Numbered from the stretch's first letter, positions 16,254-26,202 are shown. The stretch is DNA of 64,000 nt from Janthinobacterium agaricidamnosum NBRC 102515 = DSM 9628 (GCF_000723165.1 NZ_HG322949.1:3004782-3068781), one strand, 5' to 3'. The notes: generated by a model not told the origin, from the letters alone. Program-made: numbers and translations.

Positions 16254-18782
16254 TTAAAAGAACTTGTAGTTGGCGCCCAGGTAGAAATAACGGCCGCGGG
16301 CATTGTACAGTTGCGCAAAGCCCAGGGTGCCGTACTGGTTGGTCGAACCCATCAGGCTGTATGGCGGCATGCGATCGAACAAGTTTTTAATACCGCCGGT
16401 CAACGTCAGGTTTTTGATGACCTGGTATTGCGCCGTGAAATCGACTTCGGTGTGCGAAGGGATCTGGCGGGTGCCTGCAGGGATTTTTTCAACCCGCTTG
16501 TCGGAGTCGATCATGTCGCCGGTGGTACGGGTAATCAGCGAACCGGTGAATGCGCCGTAATCCACGCCCAAGGTCAGCGTATTGCGGTATTTCGGATTCA
16601 TGTAGGTACCCTTGGTGCTCAACATAGGATCGCCTTCGCTATCCATGGTTTCCTGGGTCGTGTACACGGTCGCCGCATTACGCAAGGTGAATTTGCCAAA
16701 CGCGGTTTGCGGCGAAGTGTAGCGGATATCGGTATCGACACCTGCAACATGGGTCTTGGCCAGATTTTGGTTGTTCAGCAAAACACGGGCTTCACCGCCA
16801 ACGATTTCGATATGACCCAGTTCAACCGCACGGCTGACGGTCAGCGTACCGATTTCATTCTCTTTCTTGATCTTGAAATAGTCGACGCTGATCGACAAGG
16901 CGCTCACCGGCGAGAAAACCACGCCGAAGTTATAGGTCTTGCCGGTTTCAGGTTTCAGGTTCTTGTTCGAGCCGGTGACTTCGTAATACGGGAAATTGCT
17001 GCACGAACCAGACAATGTCGGGAACGCATTGCACACATCCTTGTCGTCGGTCGAATTGGCGCCCGCATCGACGCCGCCGAACATTTGCTTGAGCGATGGC
17101 GCCAGGAAGCTGCCGGCGTAGGAACCGCGGAACATCAGGCTATCGATAGGCTGGTAACGCAAGGCCACTTTCGGGCTGGTCTTGCTGCCGACGCTGGAAA
17201 TATCGTCGTAACGCAAGGCCAGTTGGGCTTCGACGCTTTTCAGGAAAGGAATCGACAATTCGCCGAAGATACCTTTGGAATTACGGCTGGCATCCACCTT
17301 GGCTTGCTGGATGCCGCCGAACACCAAGCCGTCGACCTGGTTTTGATCGGGCGTATCCGTCAGCGATTCCTTGTTATACGACACGCCGACGGCATACGCC
17401 AGCGGGCCGCCAGCCAGGTCCATGATCGGAGCCGAAGCCTTGGCGTTAAAGAACGTCAATTCCGATTTGCCTTCGCGGAAAGGCGACAGACGGATCTTGT
17501 CGATTTCGGCCGGCGAATTGTTGGTGCTGGCCGGATTGATCAACCCTTTTGCGATGGCGTCGTTGAACAGATCGGTCTGCAGATAGTTCGAGTCCTGGTT
17601 GCTGGCCTTGCTGATGCCTTTGCCGATCGAGACATCCCAATCGATGCCGGCGTTGTTGCCTTCCAGGCCAGTGGTGAACTGGGTCAGCGAACCTTTGCGG
17701 TCGGTGATGCGCGGGCCGATTTGCATGAAGCGGCCCAGCACCGTGCGATTGCCGCTGATTTTGTACGCGCCGGGAGCCGGTTGTGCCTCGAAATGATCCT
17801 TGTTTTCCGAATAAGTCAGCTCGGCGAACGCGCGCGTGCTGTTATTGACCTTCAAGCTGCCGATCAGCATGCCGCTGACGCGGTCTGCGCCGTTAATCGA
17901 CGTCAAGATGGTTTTATTGAAGTCGAAACGGCAGCTTTTGCCGACCAGGTCTCCCGGAGCGCAAGGCAGCAGTTGCGTGCCGTCGCTGACGTTGCCGTTC
18001 GGCGAATAACCGCTGCGGGCGTCGATGCCGCCCAAGCGGCGGAAGTCGGCCGAGCTGGTGATGTCGCGGTCTTTGCGGAAGATCGGATCGCGCTTGAGCA
18101 CGTCAACCGTGGCCAGCACGTTGAAACCGGACTGGTCATAATCGCCCAGGCCCCATACCAGGCTGGCGTTTTTCTCTTTCGCGTCGGAACGCGAACTTTG
18201 GCCGTAAGAACCTTTGACTTCCAGCCCCTGGTAATTTTTCTTGGTGATGAAGTTCATCACGCCGGCCACCGCATCGGCGCCGTAAATCGCCGAACCGCCG
18301 TCTTTCAGGATTTCGATGCGCTCCAGGGCGCTCAATGGAATCACGTTGACGTCGACTGCGGCGCCCGCGCCGCTACCGTCAGCCAGCGCATTGGTCGGCA
18401 AGCGGCGGCCGTTCAACAAGATCAATACGTTACGTTCGCTCAAGCCACGCATTTTGATGTTGGTGGTGCCCGAACCCGACGGCGAGTTGGCGCTCAATTC
18501 GCCCTGGTCATTGATATCGATGGAAGCCAGATTCTTGATCAGTTCCGCGACGCTGGTCGCGCCGGTACGTTCGATGTCTTTCTTGGTATAAATTTCAACC
18601 GGTGCGGCAGTTTCCGCATCAACGCGCTTGATCGCGGAGCCGGTCACCACTACGCGCTCAACTTTTTCCCCACCCAGTTTTGCATCTTGCGCGAGTGCGG
18701 TTTGGGACATCAAACCGGCACTGGCAGCCAGACCACTTACCAGTGCCAGACGCACCGATTTGGCCAACATCTTTTCTACCAT
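16254..18782 (-). CDS. TonB-dependent outer-membrane receptor
   Basis: Protein of 842 residues. A signal peptide is visible (LALVSGLAASAGLMSQTALAQ, cleavage near AQ-DAK). The plug domain follows (VERVVVTGSAIKR, IERTGATSVAELIKNL, NVLILLNGRRLP, ERIEILKDGGSAIYGADA) and then a 22-strand barrel ending in aromatic YLGANYKFF. Plug motifs are of the carbohydrate/peptide-receptor style with two cysteine pairs in loops (PCAPGDLVGKSCRF; CNAFPTLSGSC). No exbB, tonB or siderophore gene is beside it, so the ligand is unknown. The ATG at 18782 has a GGGAGAA site, and the gene ends with a clear terminator. Confidence 0.93.
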   Translation of the reverse strand: MVEKMLAKSVRLALVSGLAASAGLMSQTALAQDAKLGGEKVERVVVTGSAIKRVDAETAAPVEIYTKKDIERTGATSVAELIKNLASIDINDQGELSANSPSGSGTTNIKMRGLSERNVLILLNGRRLPTNALADGSGAGAAVDVNVIPLSALERIEILKDGGSAIYGADAVAGVMNFITKKNYQGLEVKGSYGQSSRSDAKEKNASLVWGLGDYDQSGFNVLATVDVLKRDPIFRKDRDITSSADFRRLGGIDARSGYSPNGNVSDGTQLLPCAPGDLVGKSCRFDFNKTILTSINGADRVSGMLIGSLKVNNSTRAFAELTYSENKDHFEAQPAPGAYKISGNRTVLGRFMQIGPRITDRKGSLTQFTTGLEGNNAGIDWDVSIGKGISKASNQDSNYLQTDLFNDAIAKGLINPASTNNSPAEIDKIRLSPFREGKSELTFFNAKASAPIMDLAGGPLAYAVGVSYNKESLTDTPDQNQVDGLVFGGIQQAKVDASRNSKGIFGELSIPFLKSVEAQLALRYDDISSVGSKTSPKVALRYQPIDSLMFRGSYAGSFLAPSLKQMFGGVDAGANSTDDKDVCNAFPTLSGSCSNFPYYEVTGSNKNLKPETGKTYNFGVVFSPVSALSISVDYFKIKKENEIGTLTVSRAVELGHIEIVGGEARVLLNNQNLAKTHVAGVDTDIRYTSPQTAFGKFTLRNAATVYTTQETMDSEGDPMLSTKGTYMNPKYRNTLTLGVDYGAFTGSLITRTTGDMIDSDKRVEKIPAGTRQIPSHTEVDFTAQYQVIKNLTLTGGIKNLFDRMPPYSLMGSTNQYGTLGFAQLYNARGRYFYLGANYKFF

Positions 18783-19381
18783 TATTACATTCTCCCGAAG
18801 AAATTATTAAGTGGCATTTCATTGGATACTCATGAAATACTTTTTTATGCCGCTGTTTTTTTGCAGCGCACTTTTAATTAAGGGACTTATTTTTATATAT
18901 TCAAACCACGGTTGAATCGTCTGCCAACAAGCTGCCCGGAAATCATGAAAGCATCTTTATGATTTGTTTGTCAAACATCAACACGGCTTTCCAAAAAAAC
19001 ATCAATAAAATGAGATTTCTCAAGGCTAGAGCAGTGAGAAAGCTTGAGAAAGAAATTTTTAAATGATAAAAAACAAAAAAACGTACATTTTATTCTGAAA
19101 TTTAATAAAAAAACCATTTAAAATTTTCCAACTTGGCGCCTTGGAAACACCCCAATCGTTGCAAACGCACAACAAATCTATTGTATGAAAAAGAATTCGC
19201 CTGATCGGTGACTTTCAAAATGCCATTCAAGTCATTTTCAAAAAATAAATTTCCAGGGCGCTGACATAGTGTGGGCAAAAGCAAGGTTATCGCGGCACCC
19301 AATCAATAAGGAATGTGCTAATTGCACAGCGACAGGTGTAATAACGATAAAAATAGCGGGCTTGACGGCCGATAAGCGGTT
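18783..19381. other. AT-rich intergenic region before the TonB-dependent receptor
   Basis: About 600 bp with markedly higher A+T than its neighbours, including long A and T runs around 19030-19120. It presumably contains the receptor promoter at its left end. The 66-codon reverse frame at 19102-19302 has no recognisable features, and I do not treat it as a gene. Confidence 0.5.
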
Positions 19382-20164
19382 CTACAGCAGGCGTTCCGAC
19401 AGCACATGAAATTTGACGGCCGGCACCATAAAACCAAACGGCCCCTCTGACACCGGCAATTGCGCCAGCAGCGAACATTGCGCGGCGCCTGGCTCAAGCT
19501 GCAGCGGCAGCACGTGCGCCAGATCCACCGGCAATTGAATTTCACCGAGCGCCAGCCTGCCGAGCCGCTCGACATGGGCAATCGCCGCATCCTGGCAGGC
19601 GATAAACTGCACCGCGTTTTGCCAGTTGCCGAATGCTTCCGCAAACACGGGCGCCAAGCTCTTGTCATGGCCTACGCGCGCCGCACAGGCCAGCGCCGGC
19701 GCGCTGCCGGCGCCAGGCACGATGCCCGATTCGACCACGCCGCCTTCGCTGCGATGCGTAAAGCTGGCAGCCAGATGGGTCGGCAACACATCGCTGAACA
19801 GCCGCGTCCCCAGCGCATACACCAGGCTGTTCATGATGTTCTTCAAGAAAAACACCGTGCTGACCTGCGGCGCGCCCGCCGGCGCCTGCTCCAGGTACAG
19901 CCGCCAATTGCTTTGCATCGGCGAGGGAAACAAGGTCCTCAACGGTCCCAGCAAGGCCGGGCCAAAATGGCCATGCCGGTAGGTCAGCACGGTAAACGGC
20001 GTCTTTCCGGCGTGCTACCACAGCTTCATGCCCGGCGGCGCCAGCGTTTGTGCGGCGGTCGCATCGACCATCCAGGTATTCGTAATACGCACGCAAGAGC
20101 CGCTGGCGCCCATCCAAATAAGCGGCCCCGGCAATGCGATAAAAAGGTCCGGCCCGTGTATCAT
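19382..20164 (-). pseudogene. Conserved hypothetical protein interrupted by a nonsense codon
   Basis: One frame runs from an ATG at 20164 through ITNTWMVDATAAQTLAPP and GMKLW, meets a TAG at 20017-20015, then continues HAGKTPFTVLTYRHGHFGPA to the stop at 19382. The residues on both sides of the TAG read as one continuous protein of about 260 residues, so TGG-to-TAG is the simplest explanation. A shorter protein of 202 residues could still start at MLTYRHGHFG (19990). The family may be of the DUF2071/YqjF kind, but I cannot confirm that. No signal peptide or catalytic motif is recognised. Confidence 0.6.
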
Positions 20165-20198
20165 GCTGGCTGACGATGATCCTCAAAAAACAACTGGC

Positions 20199-21483
20199 AT
20201 GCGCACTCCCTCCTACCTTCCGGCATTTGCGACTCCCGACAAGATTTTCACCAGCGCCTTGACCCGGATGGCCCTGGCAACCGCCTTGCTGGCGACCGGT
20301 TTCGCCCAGGCCAGCGGCGTCGACTGGCGCGGCAAGATCGATCTGCGCGCGGTCGAGTCGGACACCGATCAAAGCTGGACCGATTCCGGACTGGGAAAGT
20401 CGCGTTATGACCGCCACTCCAGCCGCTTCAGCCTCGGCCAGGCGGTGCTGCGCGGCGACCTCGACTTGCTCGACACGGTCAACGGCGCGGTGCTGCTGAG
20501 CGCCAGCGACCAGCACCATGGCGTGGTCGATATACAGGAGGCATGGCTGGGCTGGAATCCCTTGCCGTCGGGCGCGTGGAAGATGCGCGTCAAGGCCGGT
20601 TATTTTTTCCCGCCGACCAGCGTCGAAGTCGAGTATGGCGGCATCGACTGGACCCCGGGCCCGCACCATTTCCAGTGCCGCCATCAATAGCTGGATCGGC
20701 GAAGAGCTGCGCACCAACGGCCTGGAATGGAAGTTGTGGCACAGCGGCCGTTATGACGCTTCGCCGCATGACTATGGCGTGACGGCGGCATTATTCAACG
20801 GCAACGATTCGACCGGCACGCTGCTGGCCTGGCGCGGCTGGTCGGTCAGCGACCGCATCGCCGGGCGCAACGAGGCGCTGCAACTGGCGGACTTGCCGAT
20901 CTACCGGCCTGACGGCGCGATTGCGCGCCAAAGCCGCACCATCCCCCCCTTCCGCGAAATCGACGGCCGCCTCGGTTATTACGTTGGCGCCAACTACAGT
21001 TACAGCGAGGTGATCGAAGTCGCCGGACTGCATTATGACAACCGCGCCGATCCGCTGGCGGTCAAGGATGGCCAATATGCGTGGCGCACCAAGTTCGACC
21101 ATATCAGCCTGACGGCGCATCCGGGCGGCGACTGGGAATGGCTGTGGCAGGCCATGCGCGGCAATACGTATATGGGCCGCAATGCGACCGGCCTCGATTA
21201 CCAGGCCTGGTATGCATTGGTCAGCCATCCGCTGTGGGCCGGCAAACTGGCGTTGCGCTACGACCGTTTCAGTACCACCGAGCACGATATCTGGCCATCC
21301 GACCCGAACGGCGAACGCGGACGCGCATTGGCGCTGGCATACAGCATGGCCCTGAGCCATTCGGTATCGCTGATCACGGAATTGCTGGCGATCCAGAGCG
21401 AGCGGCCCGCACGCAGCCTGATCGGGCAATTGCCGCGGCAGACCGAACGCAGCATCACGACGTCGCTGCGCTGGGAATTTTGA
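20199..21483 (+). pseudogene. Outer-membrane beta-barrel (porin-like) gene with a frameshift
   Basis: The first part (20199-20690) encodes a signal peptide (TRMALATALLATGFAQASG) and barrel strands ending GYFFPPTSVEVEYGGIDW, and then stops. The protein continues in another frame (from about 20668: TISSAAINSWIGEELRTNG) to an aromatic C-terminus, TTSLRWEF. A single-base change near 20655-20668, in a C/G-rich stretch, explains the break. Intact length would be about 428 residues. A terminal Phe and alternating strands (YYVGANYSYSEVIEVAGLHY) support an outer-membrane barrel. It is divergent from the neighbouring nonsense-bearing gene. The frameshift could also be a sequencing error. Confidence 0.65.
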
Positions 21484-21701
21484 CGTTAACTGATGTAAGT
21501 TTGATGTAAATCAAATAAAGGCGCGACGCGAATACAGCGCCGCGCCACGCTCCCTGCGAGATCCCGTGCCGATCTTGGCCGGCCTGATATTTTCCCGTCA
21601 AGATTTTCCTTACCTGCCAGCGTTATTGCTTTAGAATCACTGGCTTTTGTGCCATGGTTTTCCATGGAACCGCCCTCACCCGTAAATCAGGATCCCAATA
21701 C

Positions 21702-23060
21702 ATGATGGAAGACGGCAACAACGAACTCAAACGCGGCCTGAAAAGCCGCCACATCCAGCTGATCGCACTGGGAGGCGCGATCGGCACCGGCTTGTTCCTC
21801 GGCATCGCGCAAACCATCAAGATGGCCGGCCCGTCAGTCTTGCTGGGTTATGGCGTGGCAGGTCTGATCGCTTTCCTGATCATGCGCCAGCTCGGCGAAA
21901 TGGTGGTCGATGAACCGGTCGCCGGCTCCTTCAGTTATTTTGCCGATAAATATTGCGGCAACCTGGCCGGCTTCATGTCTGGCTGGAATTACTGGGTATT
22001 GTATGTGCTGGTCAGCATGGCGGAATTGTCGGCGGTCGGCATCTATGTCCAGTACTGGTGGCCGCACATACCAACCTGGGTGTCGGCGCTGGTCTTCTTT
22101 GTCATCATCAACAGCATCAGCCTGTCCAACGTCAAAGCCTTCGGCGAAATGGAATTCTGGTTCGCCATCATCAAGGTGGTGGCCATCGTCGGCATGATCT
22201 GTTTTGGCGGCTACCTGCTGATTTCCGGTGACGCCGGCCCGCAGGCGAGCGTCAGCAACCTGTGGCGCCATGGCGGTTTCTTTCCGAATGGCGCCGGCGG
22301 ACTGGTGATGGCGATGGCCGTGATCATGTTTTCGTTTGGCGGCCTGGAACTGGTCGGCATCACCGCGGCCGAGGCGGACAACCCGTCGTACACGATTCCG
22401 CGCGCCACCAACCAGGCGATTTACCGCATCATCATTTTTTACATCGGCGCGCTGGGCATCTTGTTGTCGCTGTATCCGTGGGACAAGGTAGTTACCAGCG
22501 GCAGCCCGTTCGTGCTGATCTTCCATGCGCTCGACAGCAGCCTGGTCGCCAATGTGCTGAATGTGGTGGTGCTGACAGCCGCCTTATCCGTCTATAACAG
22601 CGGCGTGTACTGCAACACGCGCATGCTGTACGGCCTCGCCAAACAAGGCAATGCGCCGCGTTTCTTGCTGAACGTCAACCGCCGCGGCGTGCCGCTGGCG
22701 TCGCTGGGCGTGTCGGCCATCGCCACCGGCATCTGTGTCGCGGTCAATTATTTTATTCCGGGCAAGGCGTTCGAAGTGCTGATGGGATTGGTGGTGTCGG
22801 CCCTGATCATCAACTGGGGCATGATCAGCTGGATACACCTGCGCTTCCGCGCCCATAAACGGCAACAGGGGCAAACCACGCTGTTCCGCAGCCTGGGCTA
22901 TCCATTCACCAACTACCTGTGCCTGGCCTTCCTGGCCGGCATCCTGGCGGTGATGTACCTGACGCCGGATTTGCGCTTGTCGGTGTACCTGATTCCGGTA
23001 TGGCTGATCGCGCTGGGGATAGGCTACTGGCTCAAGCAACCCGCCAAAGCGGTCATTTGA
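21702..23060 (+). CDS. APC-family amino acid permease (AroP/GabP/ProY type)
   Basis: Inner-membrane amino acid:proton symporter of 452 residues with about 12 hydrophobic helices. Family hallmarks are the N-terminal LKSRHIQLIALGGAIGTGLF, GEMVVDEPVAGSFSYFADKY, FSFGGLELVGITAAEADNP and VYNSGVYCNTRMLYGLAKQG. Two consecutive ATGs (21702 and 21705) are possible starts. I place it in the aromatic/neutral amino acid branch by overall resemblance, but the substrate is not certain. It is monocistronic and faces sodC. Confidence 0.88.
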   Translation: MMEDGNNELKRGLKSRHIQLIALGGAIGTGLFLGIAQTIKMAGPSVLLGYGVAGLIAFLIMRQLGEMVVDEPVAGSFSYFADKYCGNLAGFMSGWNYWVLYVLVSMAELSAVGIYVQYWWPHIPTWVSALVFFVIINSISLSNVKAFGEMEFWFAIIKVVAIVGMICFGGYLLISGDAGPQASVSNLWRHGGFFPNGAGGLVMAMAVIMFSFGGLELVGITAAEADNPSYTIPRATNQAIYRIIIFYIGALGILLSLYPWDKVVTSGSPFVLIFHALDSSLVANVLNVVVLTAALSVYNSGVYCNTRMLYGLAKQGNAPRFLLNVNRRGVPLASLGVSAIATGICVAVNYFIPGKAFEVLMGLVVSALIINWGMISWIHLRFRAHKRQQGQTTLFRSLGYPFTNYLCLAFLAGILAVMYLTPDLRLSVYLIPVWLIALGIGYWLKQPAKAVI

Positions 23061-23068
23061 CGTGCCGA

Positions 23069-23100
23069 CGCCCCGCCGCTGGTATTGCACCGGCGGGGCG
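23069..23100. terminator. Hairpin between convergent permease and sodC genes
   Basis: Ten-base-pair GC stem CGCCCCGCCG/CGGCGGGGCG with a 12-nt loop, located 8 bp after the permease stop and 31 bp before the sodC stop. There is no adjacent T run, so it may act as a Rho-assisted or bidirectional barrier. Confidence 0.5.
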
Positions 23101-23131
23101 GACAGGCTGCGCCGTCAGCCATGCGCGGGAT

Positions 23132-23665
23132 TTATTTCAGTACGATCACGCCGCAAGCCAGCCGTTTACCCGAATTGCCGGTCGGCTGGGTCCTGAAATC
23201 ATCCGGATCGGCGTGCACGATCAAACCGCGGCCGATAATGCTGTTGGGCGCATCCTTGTCCAGCGATATCTGGCTCAGTGGAAATGCCATTTTCAATTCC
23301 GCATTGCCATTCATATCCGTTTCCAGATTGCCGAAGTCGCCGCCATGGTGCGGGCCGCTGGCCGGATTGCCATGCTGCACGCCAGTCGGATTAAAATGCC
23401 CGCCCGCGCTGAGTCCATCCGGCGAGCTGCAATCGCCTTTTTCATGGATATGGAATCCATGCTGGCCAGGCGACAAGCCCTCGATACTGGCGATGACCCA
23501 GACCTGGCCATTCTTTTCTTCAAAACGGACGCTGCCGCCGGCTTGATTGCCCTGGGTCGGTTTCAGCACCGCGTTGGCGACCAGTCCGGCCGACGGCGCC
23601 ACAGGCTGGGTGGCGCAACCGGCGATGGCGACGGCGCTCAAAAGGATCAGCGAAATATGTTTCAT
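23132..23665 (-). CDS. sodC: Cu/Zn superoxide dismutase, lipoprotein
   Basis: Periplasmic superoxide dismutase of 177 residues. The signal peptide ends in a lipobox (AVAIAGC, Cys17), so the enzyme is probably membrane-anchored. Metal ligands are in HGFHIHEKGDC, the zinc loop GGHFNPTGVQHG, the GPHHGGDFGN segment and GLIVHADPDD. The C-terminal CGVI supplies the disulfide partner. I chose the ATG at 23665 for its leader and its GGGAGAA site. The frame extending upstream runs through a repeat fragment and is not coding. Confidence 0.94.
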   Translation of the reverse strand: MKHISLILLSAVAIAGCATQPVAPSAGLVANAVLKPTQGNQAGGSVRFEEKNGQVWVIASIEGLSPGQHGFHIHEKGDCSSPDGLSAGGHFNPTGVQHGNPASGPHHGGDFGNLETDMNGNAELKMAFPLSQISLDKDAPNSIIGRGLIVHADPDDFRTQPTGNSGKRLACGVIVLK

Positions 23666-23720
23666 CCAAAATTCTCCCGAGAAAGTGTATTTTTTGTCGA
23701 TGCCGTGAGTGGCTGGCTGC

Positions 23721-23775
23721 GAGCCTGCCCGGTAGATGCATACGCCCTCTTCTGGCGCCCCTGCCGGGACAGGCT
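23721..23775 (+). repeat. Shrunken copy of the 158-bp MITE
   Basis: About 55 bp starting GAGCCTGCCCGGTAGATG and containing ATACGCCCTCTTCTGGCGCC, as at the left end of the two full MITE copies. It then jumps to a right-end-like GGGACAGGCT, so the interior is missing. It lies in the sodC promoter region. Confidence 0.65.
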
Positions 23776-23976
23776 GCAACGCCGACAACATGCCGGCGTC
23801 CAGCCATGGCGTAATGATCTCACCTTTCAGGATCTTGAATAATCAACGATTTTTAATCGCGCGCCCATGATTGAACCGCAGCCTTGTCGCCCGTCATCGG
23901 GCCGGCATGACCGGTTATCGACTTGATAGCGAGATGAACACATGACATCGATACCGGCAGCTTCCGTGCAATCTAA

Positions 23977-24134
23977 GAACCTATCCCAGTAGATGAATAC
24001 GCCCTCTTCTGGCGCCCCTCAGTAGCGGGGACTGCGTTGCTCGTCGTCGCGTGGCTCGCCACGCTTCCTCCTCACGCCTGGTCCGCGCTCCTGATGCGCT
24101 GCCAGCAGACGACGCTCACTACTGGGATAGGCTC
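23977..24134 (+). mobile_element. MITE, full copy 1 (IS5-type ends)
   Basis: A 158-bp non-coding element. It begins GAACCTATCCCAGTAG (one mismatch from the perfect terminal repeat) and ends CTACTGGGATAGGCTC. It is flanked by a 3-bp direct repeat TAA (23974-23976 and 24135-24137). A TNA duplication and GAGCC ends are characteristic of IS5-family (IS427/IS1031-like) transposition. The second copy at 29965-30122 is the same length in reverse orientation and differs at about nine positions. Confidence 0.85.
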
Positions 24135-24163
24135 TAAGCAGGGTCAGAAATCACAATAATTTA

Positions 24164-25168
24164 TTACGGTCTAGTTAGCGGCACGCGCAAGCCATCTTCG
24201 GCGAATTGCACCGGCCCCTGGTAAGCCTGGCGTATCGATGCGGTGACCGCCTCGCGCTGCGCATCGATGACCGGCGAGATATGACTCAGCAACAAGCCGC
24301 CGACACCCGCATCGCTGGCGATGCGTCCGATATCTTGCGGCGCGGTATGCAGCGTGTACAGCACTTGCGGCGACTTGGGCGGATCCAGCACCACCGCATT
24401 CAACACCAGTAACTGGCTATCCTTGGCGATGCTGCGCAAGGCGGCGTGGCCCAAGGGGTCGATGTCGCCGCTGAAGGTGATGCTCTTGCCCTTGTAATCG
24501 ATACGGTAAATCACCGCCGGCGCATCGCGATGGTGGCCGGCGATGGCGCGTATCACCAGTCCATCCTGGTTGACGATAATGAGCGGCGCGGCGCCCGCCT
24601 TTGGATGGGTAAACAAATCGGTGGTCTTGAACGTCACCGGCGCGGAAAAATCGCGCAAATAGCTGAACGCGCCCTGCTTGCCGAACATCAGGTCGATAAA
24701 ACGCGACGTCGATGGAAACGCCGCATCCACATCGCCCTCCCTGGTCTGGCCGCCCTTGCTGGCGCTCGGGCCGAACACATGAAAGGCGATCTTGCCGCAC
24801 GCACTGACGGCGCGCGCCTTGATCAAGCCCGGCAAGCCGCCGGCGTGGTCGGCATGCAAATGCGTCAGCAATACAATATCCATGTCGGCAAACGGCAGCC
24901 TGGCTTCGCCAGCCCGGACAAACGCACCCGGTCCGGCATCGACCAGAATGCGCGGCTTGCCGTCCAGCAGCACCGAGTAAGCGGCGCCGGCGCGTCCGGT
25001 GGCGCCAGGGCCGCCCGAACCGAGCACCAGCAATTCCAGCGCGGCGCTGGCCGGCGGCGCATCCTGCGCGGCGCTGGCGCCGGACATGGCGAACAAGGCG
25101 GCCACCATCAAAGCGGCGCGCAGCCCGGCCCGGCGGCGCGGCGGTCGCCGGGTAATCGCTCGTTGCAT
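24164..25168 (-). CDS. Secreted metallo-beta-lactamase-fold hydrolase
   Basis: Protein of 334 residues with a signal peptide (RAALMVAALFAMSGASAAQ) after a basic stretch (RRPPRRR). The zinc motif HLHADHAGG is complete. Further ligands are likely in IRAIAGHHRDA, TFSGDIDPLGH and LLLSHISP. The arrangement resembles RNase Z/arylsulfatase-like periplasmic members, but no substrate can be assigned. I chose the ATG at 25168 because the leader begins there and AGGAGA lies upstream; an alternative is 25210. The stop codon lies 30 bp from the MITE. Confidence 0.82.
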   Translation of the reverse strand: MQRAITRRPPRRRAGLRAALMVAALFAMSGASAAQDAPPASAALELLVLGSGGPGATGRAGAAYSVLLDGKPRILVDAGPGAFVRAGEARLPFADMDIVLLTHLHADHAGGLPGLIKARAVSACGKIAFHVFGPSASKGGQTREGDVDAAFPSTSRFIDLMFGKQGAFSYLRDFSAPVTFKTTDLFTHPKAGAAPLIIVNQDGLVIRAIAGHHRDAPAVIYRIDYKGKSITFSGDIDPLGHAALRSIAKDSQLLVLNAVVLDPPKSPQVLYTLHTAPQDIGRIASDAGVGGLLLSHISPVIDAQREAVTASIRQAYQGPVQFAEDGLRVPLTRP

Positions 25169-25412
25169 GATATCGATGATGTTCTCCTGCTTATGAGATA
25201 TATTGGACATGGCGGCACCCAGGCACTCGGCTGTGCCATGGATGGCGGGCTTCGGCATTATAGGGCAGGCTCCGCAGGGGCGTACCGGGGCCGTCGGCGG
25301 ACGCAGGCAGCGCGCCGGATCGCGACAATAGGCTTGTTCATTTCAGCCCATTGGCCGTACACTTGGCGCCAAATAAAACCTCCGCTGAACAGTGACGATA
25401 CGGACCGACTTG

Positions 25413-26174
25413 ATGCAAGCTCTCCCGCCAGATTGGCCCGCCCCGGCGCCATCCGATAATGCCGACGCCGCGCAGTTGCGGCTGGTCACGCGCCACTGGT
25501 CGATTTGCGGCCGCGCGCCGATGCAGCTGGTGATGGCCGGTTTCGACCCCGGCGATTTCAAGCCTGGACGTTTTGGGCAAGCGGGCATCCAATGCCCGGA
25601 GCAAGTGGCGCGCAGCGTGAACAAGCGACAGGCCGAGTTTTTTTTCGGACGCAGTTGCGCGCGCGCGGCGCTGGCCGGCATCGGCCTTGGCCTGGGCGAC
25701 ACCGACATTCCCATCGGCGCGGCGCGCCAGCCGCTGTGGCCAGCGGGAGTGCTGGGCAGCATCACGCACAGCCACCATGTCGCCGCCGCGCTGGTCTTGC
25801 CGGCAAGCCAATATGGCGGCATCGGGATCGATATCGAAACAGTCGGGGAAGGAACACTGGACTTCATGCATGGCAGCATCGTGTCGGCGCACGAACTGGC
25901 GTATTTGCGGACGCTGCAAGACCGGCTGGACTTGAATACCCTGCTGACCCTGGTGTTTTCAGCCAAGGAAAGTTTTTTCAAGGCCGCATTTGGCGCGGTA
26001 CAACGCTTGTTTGATTTTGATGCGGTGCATATCGAACGCATCGATGTGGATAGCCGCACGATCTCTTTTGCACTGACGGAAACGCTATGCCCGCAATTTC
26101 AGCAAGGCACGCGCTGGAGCGCGGCGTATGCGGTGATGGATAGACGCCAGATCGTTACGGGTTTTCTTTGGTGA
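25413..26174 (+). CDS. 4'-phosphopantetheinyl transferase (EntD/Sfp type)
   Basis: Protein of 253 residues that transfers phosphopantetheine from CoA to carrier domains of synthetases. Signature motifs are GGIGIDIETVGEG (Mg-binding Asp and Glu) and LVFSAKESFFKAAFG, with an upstream basic segment and FFFGRSCARAALAG. I chose the ATG at 25413; a GTG at 25392 would add seven residues. No client NRPS/PKS or carrier gene is nearby, but a thioesterase and an exporter stump 20 kb away hint that one was lost. It converges on the truncated fecR gene. Confidence 0.87.
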   Translation: MQALPPDWPAPAPSDNADAAQLRLVTRHWSICGRAPMQLVMAGFDPGDFKPGRFGQAGIQCPEQVARSVNKRQAEFFFGRSCARAALAGIGLGLGDTDIPIGAARQPLWPAGVLGSITHSHHVAAALVLPASQYGGIGIDIETVGEGTLDFMHGSIVSAHELAYLRTLQDRLDLNTLLTLVFSAKESFFKAAFGAVQRLFDFDAVHIERIDVDSRTISFALTETLCPQFQQGTRWSAAYAVMDRRQIVTGFLW

Positions 26175-26202
26175 CAGCACGCCGGCCATGGCGACGCAAC
26201 GA

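Noticed and set aside
16311..18881. 856-codon plus-strand frame opposite the TonB-dependent receptor
   Set aside because: Antisense shadow of a GC-rich gene; composition is Arg/Gln/His-rich without motifs, while the reverse strand encodes a complete receptor with signal peptide and plug.
21652..21667. CCATGG-TTTT-CCATGG upstream of the amino acid permease
   Set aside because: Each half is itself palindromic; a short hairpin is possible, but there is no further support for an operator.
23977..24134. MITE as a small RNA or attC-like site
   Set aside because: Exact length match with a second copy, terminal inverted repeats and TNA target duplications fit a transposed element better.
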